Of a stretch of DNA of 64,000 bases, positions 22,901 to 30,991 are shown piece after piece. A program made the translations under genes and the position numbers. The DNA comes from Rhodocyclaceae bacterium. Lineage in GTDB: Bacteria; Pseudomonadota; Gammaproteobacteria; Burkholderiales; Rhodocyclaceae. Location: contig JADJEF010000003.1 in NCBI GenBank assembly GCA_016702335.1, positions 1 through 64,000 on the forward strand, read 5' to 3'. Numbering within the stretch: the first letter of the stretch is position 1; the number at the start of each line of letters is the position of its first letter. Under the pieces are notes generated by a model that saw only the letters and a list, made by a program, of their open reading frames with translations, had not been told where the DNA came from and made no database searches.

Positions 22901-24614
22901 ACGTGGCACCGGAGACCTTGGCATCGCGAATGTCACCGTTAGCGCGCCTGAACTGGGTTTTGAAGTCCCACACCACACGGTCATGTGCCACGTCAGCAAT
23001 GAACCTGGTTCGGTCCGCGGGATTCGCCCACAGGTTGAGATCGCTGGCGTGATGCCCCACGACCTGCTCGCGCGCCCAGCCGCAAATCCATTGAAAGCCG
23101 TCATTTACTTCGATAATGATGTTGTCGCGCAGCCGGGTGATGGAAATAGCGTCGGGCAGCGCACCGAACATCCCTGCCAGCCTGGCCTCCGAGGCGCGAA
23201 GCGCCGCTTCCTGCTGCCGGGTTTCGGTAATGTCGCGCGTAATCGCCACCAGATACGACTCCCCGTTGGCTTCGAACAGGGCTCCGTAGCCGCTGCCATG
23301 GCGAATGCTGCCATCTTTCTGCCGGAACGGCGCTTCCAGGTTGCGCGCGACACGTTCACGCATCACCTGACCGACGTAGCGGTCGCGATCAGCCGGGTTG
23401 ACCCATATCTTCAGGTCGGCCATGGTGCGCCCGATGGCTTCCTCGCGCGACCAGCCGGACATCTCTGTAAATCCGGCGTTCACATCCACAATCCGGCCGT
23501 CTGCGACGCGAGTGATGGTGACATGGTCCGGCAGCGCGAGAAACATGCCGGCAAAGCGCGCTTCAGAGGCGCGCAGGGCGGCTTCCTGCTGGCGCATGGC
23601 GGTGATGTCATGCGCCACCGAAATCACTACCACCTCATCATTGATGGTGGTCATCGCTGCCGAAACCGAGGCGCTCCAGACGCTGCCGTCCTTGCGCACC
23701 AGATCGCATTCATAACCACGCATGCCTTTGTCACGCTCGAGCTTGTCGAGAAAGGTCTGATCGACCACCGGCCAGATGCCCAGCTCGAGTATGGAGCGCC
23801 CGACGGCCTCGCTCGCCGTCCAGCCCGACGCATGCTCGAAGCCGCTATTCACTTCGAGGAAAACGCCGTCGTGCGCCCGCGAGATGGTCAGCCACTCGGG
23901 TGCGGTCTGGAAGATGCTGGAAAATTTTTCGGCGGCGGCTTCACTCGTCTTCACCAATGTCGTGAGTGCGCCCGCCGCCCAGTCGAAGGTGCGACCGAGG
24001 TCGCCAATTTCGTCGTTCCGGGTCCACGGCACCGGGTTGGTGGTGGCTTCACCCTGCGCGAGCGCCTTGGCCTGCCGGGACAAGCGTAACAGTGGCCGAA
24101 TCAGTCCGTACCGGGCGGCAAGCATCAGCAAGGCGATGCTGCTGAAGAGGAGCGAGCCGATCAGCACGAGCATCTGGTGTGCGCGTGCCCACAGTTGTTC
24201 TTCGAGGTGTTCCTGATCGAATTCAATGGTCAGCTGCCCAAACTGGCGGTTGTCCGATGTCAAGGGGCGCAGCAGGATGCGACCCGATTTTGCGCGTCCC
24301 TGCGGACGTGTGGCGCTCATGAAATTCTTTTGCGTCGCGCCGTTGTAGATGCCGACATCGATCGATACATGCGCCACCGTCGCATCGCGCATGAAGGTGT
24401 TGACCGCGTCGTCGACGCTGTCAGTAATGAAACTCCAGACAGGGTGTTCGAGTGCGAGGCGCAGGTTATCTGCAGCGAGGTCCTGGTCGGCCGCGGTCTG
24501 CTCGGCCAGGCGTTCATATTCGAGCCGTAGCTGTATGCCGCCGACCACCAGGGCTGGCACCAGCAGTCCGACGACAAGCATGATGGCGATGCGTGTGCGG
24601 ATGTTCAGGCGCAT
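19990..24614 (-). CDS. HK-C: HAMP and six-PAS hybrid histidine kinase with REC and HPt; 3' third frameshifted
   Basis: The start is the ATG at 24614 (MRLNIRTRIAIML) preceded by GGAGAG; an earlier in-frame ATG lacks such a site. Residues 9-26 and about 150-172 are membrane helices around a small periplasmic sensor of about 120 residues, followed by HAMP. Six PAS-like domains follow. PAS1 and PAS5 share the start TAPEWLTISR, which suggests internal duplication. The shared core comes next (AMISHEVRTPL H-box, HATPase, REC, HPt ending NHVGS), total about 1540 residues when repaired. The frame is open from 24614 to about 21125. There two bases are missing, and further indels follow near 21048, 20870, 20845, 20530 and 20273. 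It is divergent from the DUF924 gene and heads the kinase series. Confidence 0.85.
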
Positions 24615-24891
24615 GAGCTCTCCGGGGTGCCGGTCACATGGATACCCTGCATGCACACATCGCAGTGGCGAGCAGCAGGCAAGGGGCGGCGCGGACCATG
24701 GCGTGAATTTACCCGATATTGCGAGCGGCACACGGCTCATTTCACTGCGCCTACGCCGACGCGTTGGCGCGGACGTGCGCCGACGTCAGGAGGGTGACGG
24801 GGGCGAAGCAAAGCGGCTAATCTAGCGAGTGATGGGGCGTCTGCGCCGTGCGGATGCGCGTTGCGGCCATGTGCCACCGAGGAGGATTCCC

Positions 24892-25446
24892 ATGACTGCC
24901 ATGAGCTTGTCTGCCGACGATGTCATTCGCTTCTGGTTTCAGGAGGCGGAAGTAACGCAGTGGTTTAGCCAGTCTGACGACTTCGATCAGCGGATTCGCG
25001 AGCGCTTCGGTCACCTTCTGGAGGCGGCAGCGCGCTGCGAACTGTTCGCCTGGCGGCACTCCGCGCCGGGTTGCCTGGCCGAGGTGCTTGTGCTCGACCA
25101 GTTTTCACGCAATGTCTTTCGTGGCGGCCCGCAGGCCTTTGCTCAGGATGCGCTCGCGCTGGGCCTGGCCCAGAGCGCCGTGGCGGCCGGTCTTGCCGCG
25201 CAGCTCCCCACGGCTCAGCGCGCCTTCCTGTACCTGCCCTACATGCACAGCGAATCCTTGCTGATCCATGAAGAGGCGGTGCGCCTGTTCTCGGCCCCGG
25301 GCATGGAGCGCAACCTCGATTTTGAGCAGCGGCACAAGGCCATCATCGAACGCTTTGGCCGCTACCCGCATCGCAATGCCGCGCTGGGGCGGGAGTCGAC
25401 TGCCGAGGAAACTGCATTTCTCGCCACGCCAGGGTCGTCGTTTTAG
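24892..25446 (+). CDS. DUF924 family protein
   Basis: This 184-residue protein starts at the ATG at 24892, eight bases after a strong GAGGAGG site. Upstream in-frame starts lack one. The sequence shows DUF924 hallmarks: DVIRFWF near the N-terminus, VLDQFSRNVFRG in the middle, YLPYMHSE, and RFGRYPHRN near the C-terminus. The family is alpha-helical and TPR-like, cytosolic and of unknown function. It is divergent from HK-C and convergent with the OmpA-domain gene, and a dispersed palindrome lies 15 bp past its stop. It is complete, with usual length for the family. Confidence 0.9.
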   Translation: MTAMSLSADDVIRFWFQEAEVTQWFSQSDDFDQRIRERFGHLLEAAARCELFAWRHSAPGCLAEVLVLDQFSRNVFRGGPQAFAQDALALGLAQSAVAAGLAAQLPTAQRAFLYLPYMHSESLLIHEEAVRLFSAPGMERNLDFEQRHKAIIERFGRYPHRNAALGRESTAEETAFLATPGSSF

Positions 25447-25460
25447 TCACCTGCAGGCCA

Positions 25461-25486
25461 AATCGCCGTGTTACCAGCGCCGACTT
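25461..25486 (-). repeat. Dispersed palindromic element between convergent genes
   Basis: This is one of the most complete copies. Read on the minus strand, the arm CCGCAAGTCGGCG faces CGGCGATTTGGCC around a nine-base loop. It lies between the convergent stops of the DUF924 and OmpA-domain genes, where such a hairpin could act as a two-way terminator. Confidence 0.8.
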
Positions 25487-25500
25487 GCGGTAGTTGCTGG

Positions 25501-26400
25501 CTACGGCGTCGTCGGTACGATGCGGAACACCACACGCCGGTTGGCCGGATCGGCGGCATCGGTACCCGCCGGAGGGTTGCTTGAGCCGCGACCGATCGCC
25601 ACCAGGTAGCTGCGCTCGATCTTGTTTTTTCCGGCAATGTAGTCGAGTACCGAGCTGGCGCGCTCCTTGGAAAGGGCGATGTTCTTCTCGGTGTTGCCGC
25701 TGGCGTCGGCATGGCCTTCGATCAGCACGCAATTGGTGGGTACGAGGGCGAGCATCTTGGCGACATTGTCGAGCGTTCTCTCTGAGCTCGGCAGAATCTT
25801 CGCGCTGCGGGCCTGAAACTGTATGGAGAAATCGGCTTCCGAGGCCTTGACGTCCGCCGGCAGTTTGGCGCAATCCACCTTGCCGGCCGGACGCAGGGGG
25901 TCGGGTCGGCTCGTAGCCGTCTTGGCGGCATCCGCTACCGCCTTGTATGTTGCCTGTGTCGCCTCAAGGCCACTACTCATCAGGCCTATGCGGTCACCCA
26001 TGCGCGTAACGGCCGCAGCCAGATCGTCGATCTTGGCCGAGTCCGCACTGCTTTGCGCCGGCAGGGTGATCATCGGTGCGGCGGAGGCCTTGTTGCGATT
26101 GTTGCTCACGATGACCCCGACGGCCACAGCGGCGACGACTACGGTGACCAACAGTCCCATGCGCGACACGCTGCGTGCCAGCGTTTCGCTGGAGCGGGCA
26201 ACTTCGGTGCGCAGGTTGAAGAGCTCGTTGCGCATGTCGGCCACCGAGCGCGCCAGATCCTCGGGGGGCGACGGCGCGGTCTCGCTTTTGGTGGCGACGT
26301 TGGCGGGCGGACCGGCATCGGCCGGTTGATCGGTCGGCGGGGGCGAGGTGTCGGCCGTGGCAGTGACGGTCTCGATGGCGTGTTCGGTCAGCAGGGACAT
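25501..26400 (-). CDS. OmpA-family C-terminal domain protein, single N-terminal membrane anchor
   Basis: The 299-residue protein has a proline-rich cytoplasmic N-terminus (about 1-45), one membrane helix at about 81-99 (GLLVTVVVAAVAVGVIV), a periplasmic helical stretch and an OmpA/MotB-like peptidoglycan-binding domain from about 195 (ILPSSERTLDNVAKML, IEGHADASGNTEKN, SKERASSVLDYI). The topology is that of an inner-membrane protein that holds the cell wall from the inside, not of a beta-barrel OmpA. There is no MotA partner next to it. It is divergent from hbd. The exact role is unknown; a cell-envelope anchor is the safest call. Confidence 0.85.
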   Translation of the reverse strand: MSLLTEHAIETVTATADTSPPPTDQPADAGPPANVATKSETAPSPPEDLARSVADMRNELFNLRTEVARSSETLARSVSRMGLLVTVVVAAVAVGVIVSNNRNKASAAPMITLPAQSSADSAKIDDLAAAVTRMGDRIGLMSSGLEATQATYKAVADAAKTATSRPDPLRPAGKVDCAKLPADVKASEADFSIQFQARSAKILPSSERTLDNVAKMLALVPTNCVLIEGHADASGNTEKNIALSKERASSVLDYIAGKNKIERSYLVAIGRGSSNPPAGTDAADPANRRVVFRIVPTTP

Positions 26401-26516
26401 GGCGTTTGGCGTCAGCAGTCAGTAGTCCGGACAATTTAATCCCAAACCGGCCAATGACCAATGGCTACGACATGGTTACGTCATGGGCGCCGCGCTGCCG
26501 TGCCGGCAGGAGCCAC

Positions 26517-26542
26517 GAGCGCTGTTTCACCAGCGCCGACTT
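26517..26542 (-). repeat. Dispersed palindromic element upstream of hbd
   Basis: This is a slightly degenerate copy with CAGCGCT in place of the usual CGGCGATT end. It lies between the divergent OmpA-domain and hbd genes, about 95 bp before the hbd start. Confidence 0.72.
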
Positions 26543-26637
26543 GCGGAAATTGCCGCGCTGGCCCCCTTGTTCTGCAGGCTAAGGCGGAGCGCTCGGCTAC
26601 AATCGGACGCTTTCGTAGCCACCTATCAGGAGCAAAC

Positions 26638-27489
26638 ATGAGCATCAAGATCGTGGGCGTCGTTGGCGCCGGAACCATGGGCAACGGCATTGCGCAGACG
26701 CTCGCCGTCGCCGGCTTCGAGACCATCATGCTGGACATCAATCAGGCCGCCGTGGATAAAGGGCTGGCGACGATTTCGAGCAGCCTCGACCGTCTGGTCA
26801 AGAAAGAAAAGCTCTCGGCCGACGACAAGGCGGCGGCCCTGGCGCGCATCAAGACCACTACGCAGATGAGCGACATGAAGGGCGCCGATATCGTCATCGA
26901 GGCAGCCACCGAGAACGAAGCGCTGAAGCTCAAGATATTCAAGGACATCGAGGCCAATGTCGGCGACCATACCATCATCGCCAGCAACACCTCGTCGATC
27001 TCCATCACCCGCCTGGCCGCCACCGTGGGCCGCCCGGATCAGTTCATCGGCATGCACTTTTTCAACCCGGTGCCGATGATGGCGCTGGTCGAGTTGATTC
27101 GCGGCCTGCAGACTTCGGACGACACGCACGCCAAGGTCGAGGCGATGGGCAAGGCCATGGGCAAGACGCCGATTACGGTCAAGAATGCGCCCGGCTTTGT
27201 GGTCAATCGCATCCTCGTGCCCATGATCAACGAGGCCATCTTCGTGCTCGGCGAGGGCCTGGCCACGCCGGAAGATATCGATGCCGGCATGAAGCTCGGC
27301 TGCGGCCAGCCCATGGGTCCGCTGGCGCTGGCCGACATGATTGGCCTTGATACCCTGCTCTCGGTGATGGAAGTGTTCTACGACGGCTTCAACGACAGCA
27401 AGTACCGCCCGGCGCCCCTGCTCAAGGAAATGGTTGCCGCTGGCTACTACGGGCGCAAGAGCGGGCGCGGGTTTTACACCTACGCCTGA
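26638..27489 (+). CDS. hbd: 3-hydroxybutyryl-CoA dehydrogenase
   Basis: This 283-residue protein is the right length for a stand-alone 3-hydroxyacyl-CoA dehydrogenase. The NAD-binding Rossmann fingerprint GAGTMG lies at 10-15. The catalytic region HFFNPVP contains the active-site His, preceded by SNTSS, and the C-terminal dimerisation domain carries NAPGFVVNRIL and GCGQPMGPLALAD. It oxidises 3-hydroxybutyryl-CoA to acetoacetyl-CoA, or the reverse, in butanoate, PHB or aromatic degradation routes. The ATG at 26638 has CAGGAG upstream, and a TACAAT at 26598-26603 is a possible -10. The gene is monocistronic; the downstream gap is 495 bp. A PaaH-type role is possible. Confidence 0.95.
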   Translation: MSIKIVGVVGAGTMGNGIAQTLAVAGFETIMLDINQAAVDKGLATISSSLDRLVKKEKLSADDKAAALARIKTTTQMSDMKGADIVIEAATENEALKLKIFKDIEANVGDHTIIASNTSSISITRLAATVGRPDQFIGMHFFNPVPMMALVELIRGLQTSDDTHAKVEAMGKAMGKTPITVKNAPGFVVNRILVPMINEAIFVLGEGLATPEDIDAGMKLGCGQPMGPLALADMIGLDTLLSVMEVFYDGFNDSKYRPAPLLKEMVAAGYYGRKSGRGFYTYA

Positions 27490-27729
27490 TCACTGCGTCG
27501 CTGGCACAGAGCCCGAACCAACAATTCTCAAGATAAAGACTGCACGCCATGCTAGTCGCCTTGCATGTGGTGTTTGTGGTTGGGCTGTGTGCTGACCGAA
27601 GCCTTGTTCGAGTGGGCGCTCGCTCAATAGCCTTTTGTTCAGCGCCCGGTCGCTCGTGCGCCAATCGCGCTCTGCCGAATTAATCGGGGACCACGGTTTT
27701 CTGCGCGTGCTGGCTTTCGGCGAATCCAT

Positions 27730-27755
27730 AAGTCGGCGCTGGCGAGACGGCGATT
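27730..27755 (+). repeat. Dispersed palindromic element in the hbd-brnT gap
   Basis: This core copy is followed by TGCGG, which completes the outer palindromic arm. It sits in the loop of the inverted repeat 27689-27797. Some sequence upstream of the core (GGTTTTCTG and GCTTTCGG) recurs before the copy at 28551, so these two may share a longer parent. Confidence 0.8.
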
Positions 27756-27948
27756 GCGGAGTTCTGGAAGTTCATAACCTGAGAGAAAACCGTGGTCTGC
27801 CGCCTATTCAATACCGCTCCGGAACTTCTGCGCGTAGCGGCTTCGTCCAGCCCGCCGCTCGACCGGACGCTTTGCGGAAAAGCGGCTAGCGCCTCGGAGC
27901 TCGTGCGTTGTGCCCATTCAAGCCAATTGGTGCGACCGATGAACGCAA

Positions 27949-27978
27949 TTTGTATAGCATGGTTGATGTAGCTACAAT
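27949..27978 (+). promoter_or_regulatory. Candidate brnTA promoter with operator-like palindrome
   Basis: TTGTAT (27949-27954) and TACAAT (27973-27978) are spaced by 18 bases. The perfect palindrome TGTAGCTACA (27967-27976) overlaps the -10, as expected for a BrnA-autorepressed promoter. The brnT ATG at 27985 is only six bases past the -10 and has no ribosome-binding site, so the transcript may be leaderless. Confidence 0.5.
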
Positions 27979-27984
27979 AACCGC

Positions 27985-28260
27985 ATGCGAATTACGTTCT
28001 ATCCGATCAAGCGCGAAAAGACACTGACAGAGCGCGGATTGGATTTCGCGGACGCATCGCTCGTTTTTGCGGGTGTCACGGTGGAGATTGAGGACACACG
28101 GAAAGATTATGGTGAAACACGAGTCATCTGCTATGGCTATTTGGAAGGCCGGATAGTCGTCGTGGGTTACACACCGCGTGGCGCGGATCGTCACATATTC
28201 AGCATGAGGAAAGCAAATGAACGCGAACAAACGCGCATTGCGCCACTCCTTGAAGTCTGA
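27985..28260 (+). CDS. brnT: BrnT family ribonuclease toxin
   Basis: The 91-residue product fits the small BrnT/RelE-like toxin family: GLDFADASLVF near the start, ETRVICYGYLEGRIVVVGYTPR in the beta-sheet, and the family signature FSMRKANERE near the C-terminus. BrnT toxins cleave RNA and stop growth until neutralised by BrnA. The downstream antitoxin gene overlaps its end by 44 bases in another frame, the usual brnTA layout. All core residues I would expect are present and there is no truncation. The pair lies in a repeat-bearing region between housekeeping and signalling genes, consistent with mobility. Confidence 0.9.
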   Translation: MRITFYPIKREKTLTERGLDFADASLVFAGVTVEIEDTRKDYGETRVICYGYLEGRIVVVGYTPRGADRHIFSMRKANEREQTRIAPLLEV

Positions 28261-28492
28261 CCTCACGCGCGTCGACGCTCATGTGGTTCGATCAGAGGAA
28301 TACGAGGAGCTTCCAGAGCTTACTGACGACATGTTGACTCGTGCCAAGATCAACAAGGGCGGACGACCGGTATCGCCAAATCCACGCAAGTTGATCTCAC
28401 TTCGTTTGCCTGTCGATGTCATCGAAAAATGGAAGGCGACGGGAGCCGGCTGGCAAACACGGATGGCGGAGCGCCTGAGCAAGGTTCAGTGA
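28217..28492 (+). CDS. brnA: BrnA family antitoxin
   Basis: The 91-residue product has the BrnA-type C-terminal ribbon-helix-helix-like segment: GRPVSPNPRKLISLRLPVDV then WKATGAGWQTRMAERL. The acidic middle (ELPELTDDML) would wrap the toxin. The ATG at 28217 follows GAGGAAAG within the end of brnT, so translation is coupled. BrnA neutralises BrnT and represses the operon. The palindrome over the -10 is the likely operator. Confidence 0.88.
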   Translation: MNANKRALRHSLKSDLTRVDAHVVRSEEYEELPELTDDMLTRAKINKGGRPVSPNPRKLISLRLPVDVIEKWKATGAGWQTRMAERLSKVQ

Positions 28493-28550
28493 AGAGCCGC
28501 GAAAGCAATCAGGGGCAGCCCCGGGTTTTCTGAGCTTTCGGAGAGTCGGG

Positions 28551-28576
28551 AAGTCGGCGCTGGCGAGACGGCGATT
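28551..28576 (+). repeat. Dispersed palindromic element between brnA and a sensor kinase gene
   Basis: The core copy lies in the 123-bp gap between convergent stops, in a terminator-like position. It is followed by two tandem GATTGGGCG units. Confidence 0.8.
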
Positions 28577-28615
28577 GGGCGATTGGGCGATGGCGCGACC
28601 GTCCTCCGCCCCGAG

Positions 28616-29692
28616 TCAGCCCGTCGTCGCCGGAAATACCACCCGCACCGCCAGCCCATGCTGCCCCGGGGCGCTCCCCGGCAGGCCGTCGGCGAGGTGC
28701 AGGCGGGCGCCATGTACCTCGGCAATGCGCTGCACAATGGCCAGCCCAAGGCCGCTGCCGGCGAGGTCCTGCCCGGTCAGGCGCACAAAGCGTTGCAGCG
28801 CCTGCGAGCGCTGCGCCGGCGCGATGCCCGGGCCGCTATCGGCCACGCACAGCTGCACGCCTGAGGCCGTCACCTGCACCGAGAGCACCACGCGCCCGTC
28901 AGCGGGTGTGTAGCGCAGCGCGTTGTCGATCAGGTTGCGCAGGAGCACGCGCAGCAAGACCGCATCGCCCCTCACCGGTGCCGGTTCACGCTCGCTGATT
29001 TCCAGCGCAATCCCCTTGCTGATCGCCTCGGGCCCGTGCGCGACGGCGTTTTCCAGCAGCAGCTCGTCAAGGCGGCAGAGCGCCTGCCCGGTCTGTGGGG
29101 CCGATTCCATGCGGGCCAGCGTCAGCAGCTGGTCGATCAGGCGGCTGGCGCGCTCGGCGCTCACCGCCAGCTGGGTCAGTGCGTGGGCGCGCTCGGCCTC
29201 GTCGCGCGCGCCACTGGCGACCTGGGCTTGCGCGACGATGGCCGCCAGCGGCGTGCGCAGCTCGTGCGCGGCATCGGCGGTGAAGCGGCGCTCACTGTCG
29301 AGCGTGCGTACGATGCGGGCAAACAGGGCGTTGAGGCGCGTCACGAGCGGGGCGATTTCCTGCGGGCCGGTCTCGGGCAGGGGGTCGAGCCGCTCAGGGT
29401 CGCGGCGGGCGACTTCATTGGCCAGCGTGTTGAGCGGGCGCAGCGAGAGCGTGACGGCAATGCCCAGCGCCAGCGCCAGCGCCGGCAGCGCGTAGAGGAT
29501 GGGCTTGATCAGGTGTTCGGCAATCTCTTCGGCGATTTCGTCGCGTTCGTCGGCGGGGTGGTCGTAGAGCAGCTTGACCAGCTCGTGATTGGCTTCGCGC
29601 CAGGTCACGGCGGCGGCGGTCAGCCAGATCACGCCAACGACGGCAACGGTGAACAGCACCAGGCGCAGGCGCAGCGAGCGGCTCCAGTTCAT
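28616..29692 (-). CDS. Sensor histidine kinase (QseC/EnvZ-like class)
   Basis: The 358-residue inner-membrane kinase has TM1 (about 11-29), a very short periplasmic loop of some 30 acidic residues, TM2 (about 64-84), HAMP-like linker, HisKA with His143 in DAAHELRTPL, and HATPase with NLIDNALRYTP, DSGPGIA and GSGLGLAIVQR. It partners the OmpR-type regulator, whose stop overlaps its start by four bases. Next to the cytochrome b561, DHC and SHP genes, it may tune that electron-transfer system. The short periplasmic region suggests it senses within the membrane or through a partner (inference). Confidence 0.93.
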   Translation of the reverse strand: MNWSRSLRLRLVLFTVAVVGVIWLTAAAVTWREANHELVKLLYDHPADERDEIAEEIAEHLIKPILYALPALALALGIAVTLSLRPLNTLANEVARRDPERLDPLPETGPQEIAPLVTRLNALFARIVRTLDSERRFTADAAHELRTPLAAIVAQAQVASGARDEAERAHALTQLAVSAERASRLIDQLLTLARMESAPQTGQALCRLDELLLENAVAHGPEAISKGIALEISEREPAPVRGDAVLLRVLLRNLIDNALRYTPADGRVVLSVQVTASGVQLCVADSGPGIAPAQRSQALQRFVRLTGQDLAGSGLGLAIVQRIAEVHGARLHLADGLPGSAPGQHGLAVRVVFPATTG

Positions 29693-30372
29693 GGCGTGAC
29701 GACCGGTAGCTGGGGAATCATGTAGCCGACGCCACGCAGGGTCTGGATCAGCTCGCTGCCCAGCTTGCGGCGCAGGTGGTGGATGTGGAATTCGAGCGCA
29801 TTGCTGTCCGGCGTGTCGTTCCAGCCGTAGATGGCGGCTTCGAGCTGCGCGCGCGTCATCACCCGGCCGCGGTGCTGCAGCAGCGCTTCCAGCAGCGAAA
29901 ACTCGAGGGCCGAGAGCGTGACCGGCAGCGGGCCGCGAAACACTTCGCGCGTTGCCGGCAGCACGCGCAGCTCGCCATGACGCAGCTCGGTCTCGGGCAT
30001 CGCGGCACCCTCGCCGGCGCGGCGCGTCAGGGCCCGGATGCGCGCGCTCAGCTCGCCGATGCCTACCGGCTTGACCAGATAATCGTCGGCACCCCCATCC
30101 AGCCCGGCGATCTTGTCGTGCTCGCCGTCGCGCGCCGTGAGTACCAGCACCGGCAGGGGCTGGCGTCGGGCGCGCAACTGCGCCAGCACCTGCATGCCAT
30201 CGAGCCGCGGCAGGCCCAAATCGAGCACCAGCAGCGCGTAGTCGCCACTCTTCAGGGCCGTGTCGGCCTCGCGGCCGTCGCGCACCCAGTCCACCGCGTG
30301 CCCGGCCTGGCGCAGGCCCACCGCCAGGCCATCGCCCAGCTGGGGATCATCTTCGGCGAGCAGGAGGCGCAT
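29689..30372 (-). CDS. OmpR/PhoB-family response regulator
   Basis: The 227-residue regulator has a receiver domain (acidic AEDD at 6-9, phospho-Asp51 in VLDLGLPRLDG, LVKPVG Lys near 101) and a winged-helix DNA-binding domain (LSALEFSLLEAL, LRRKLGSELIQTLRGVGYMI). I chose the ATG at 30372, because the longer frame upstream merely reads through the neighbouring cytochrome gene. It belongs with the overlapping kinase. The cytochrome b561 gene ends 10 bp upstream, so SHP, DHC, cytochrome b, regulator and kinase probably form one operon. Confidence 0.94.
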   Translation of the reverse strand: MRLLLAEDDPQLGDGLAVGLRQAGHAVDWVRDGREADTALKSGDYALLVLDLGLPRLDGMQVLAQLRARRQPLPVLVLTARDGEHDKIAGLDGGADDYLVKPVGIGELSARIRALTRRAGEGAAMPETELRHGELRVLPATREVFRGPLPVTLSALEFSLLEALLQHRGRVMTRAQLEAAIYGWNDTPDSNALEFHIHHLRRKLGSELIQTLRGVGYMIPQLPVVTP

Positions 30373-30382
30373 GGCGGTGATT

Positions 30383-30988
30383 TTAACGAGCCAGCCACCA
30401 GGTCGCCGTTGCCGCCCAAAGCAGCAGCACGGGCAGGGCCCAGGCGCGGGTACCGGCGATAGCCTCGCCCGGCGCGCCCAGCTTGCGCCCGGTGAGCATG
30501 GCGCGGGTGAGGTTTTCGTGATGCAGGCGCGAGCTGAGCACCACCGCGGCGACATGCACAACCACCAGCAGCAGCATGGCATGGACCACGCCCTCATGCA
30601 GTTCCTCCAGCCATTCGCCGGAGAGCTCCTGATACGCGCCCCAGCCGGTGGCCGCACCGAGCAGGCCGAGCCCGAGCAGCGCGACGATGGCCCAGCCGCC
30701 CGCCGGATTGTGCCCGGTGTGGTGCTCGGGGTGGCCGGCGAGCAGGCTGCGCAGGTAATTCACGACCGCGCCCGGGCCGCGCACAAAGCTGGCAAAGCGC
30801 GCATGGCGCGTGCCGACCAGCCCCCACAGCACGCGAAAGACGATCAGGCTGGCCATCAGCGAGCCGGACAGTACATGCACCAGCCGCCAGCGTTCGCTCT
30901 CGCCGGTGACCCAGGCGACGATGAAGGAGCCGACCAGCAGCCAGTGACCGGCGCGCACCGGCCAATCCCAGACGGTAATGGTTTTCAT
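30383..30988 (-). CDS. Cytochrome b561-type membrane protein
   Basis: The 201-residue protein has four to five membrane helices and histidines placed as haem b ligands: H15 in RAGHWLL, LVHVLSG, and the helix HEGVVHAMLLLVVVHVAAVV. It fits the b561 / NiFe-hydrogenase b-subunit family, which takes electrons from the quinone pool. It lies directly after the dihaem cytochrome c gene (3 bp gap), so it would feed electrons to that protein. The C-terminal region ends with an extra helix (WALPVLLLWAATATWWL). Confidence 0.9.
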   Translation of the reverse strand: MKTITVWDWPVRAGHWLLVGSFIVAWVTGESERWRLVHVLSGSLMASLIVFRVLWGLVGTRHARFASFVRGPGAVVNYLRSLLAGHPEHHTGHNPAGGWAIVALLGLGLLGAATGWGAYQELSGEWLEELHEGVVHAMLLLVVVHVAAVVLSSRLHHENLTRAMLTGRKLGAPGEAIAGTRAWALPVLLLWAATATWWLAR

Positions 30989-30991
30989 GGC

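Larger units (their letters stand above)
27490..27984. other. Intergenic region with a 14-bp inverted repeat around a dispersed element
   Basis: No convincing gene is seen in these 495 bases. A perfect 14-base inverted repeat (GACCACGGTTTTCT at 27689-27702 and its complement at 27784-27797) encloses the dispersed element at 27730-27755. The 109-bp block looks like a small non-autonomous element or a large hairpin. The last 40 bases hold the brnT promoter. Confidence 0.6.

Noticed and set aside
27422..27889. Short frames in the hbd-brnT gap
   Set aside because: They cross the inverted repeat and the dispersed element, and have no recognisable protein features.
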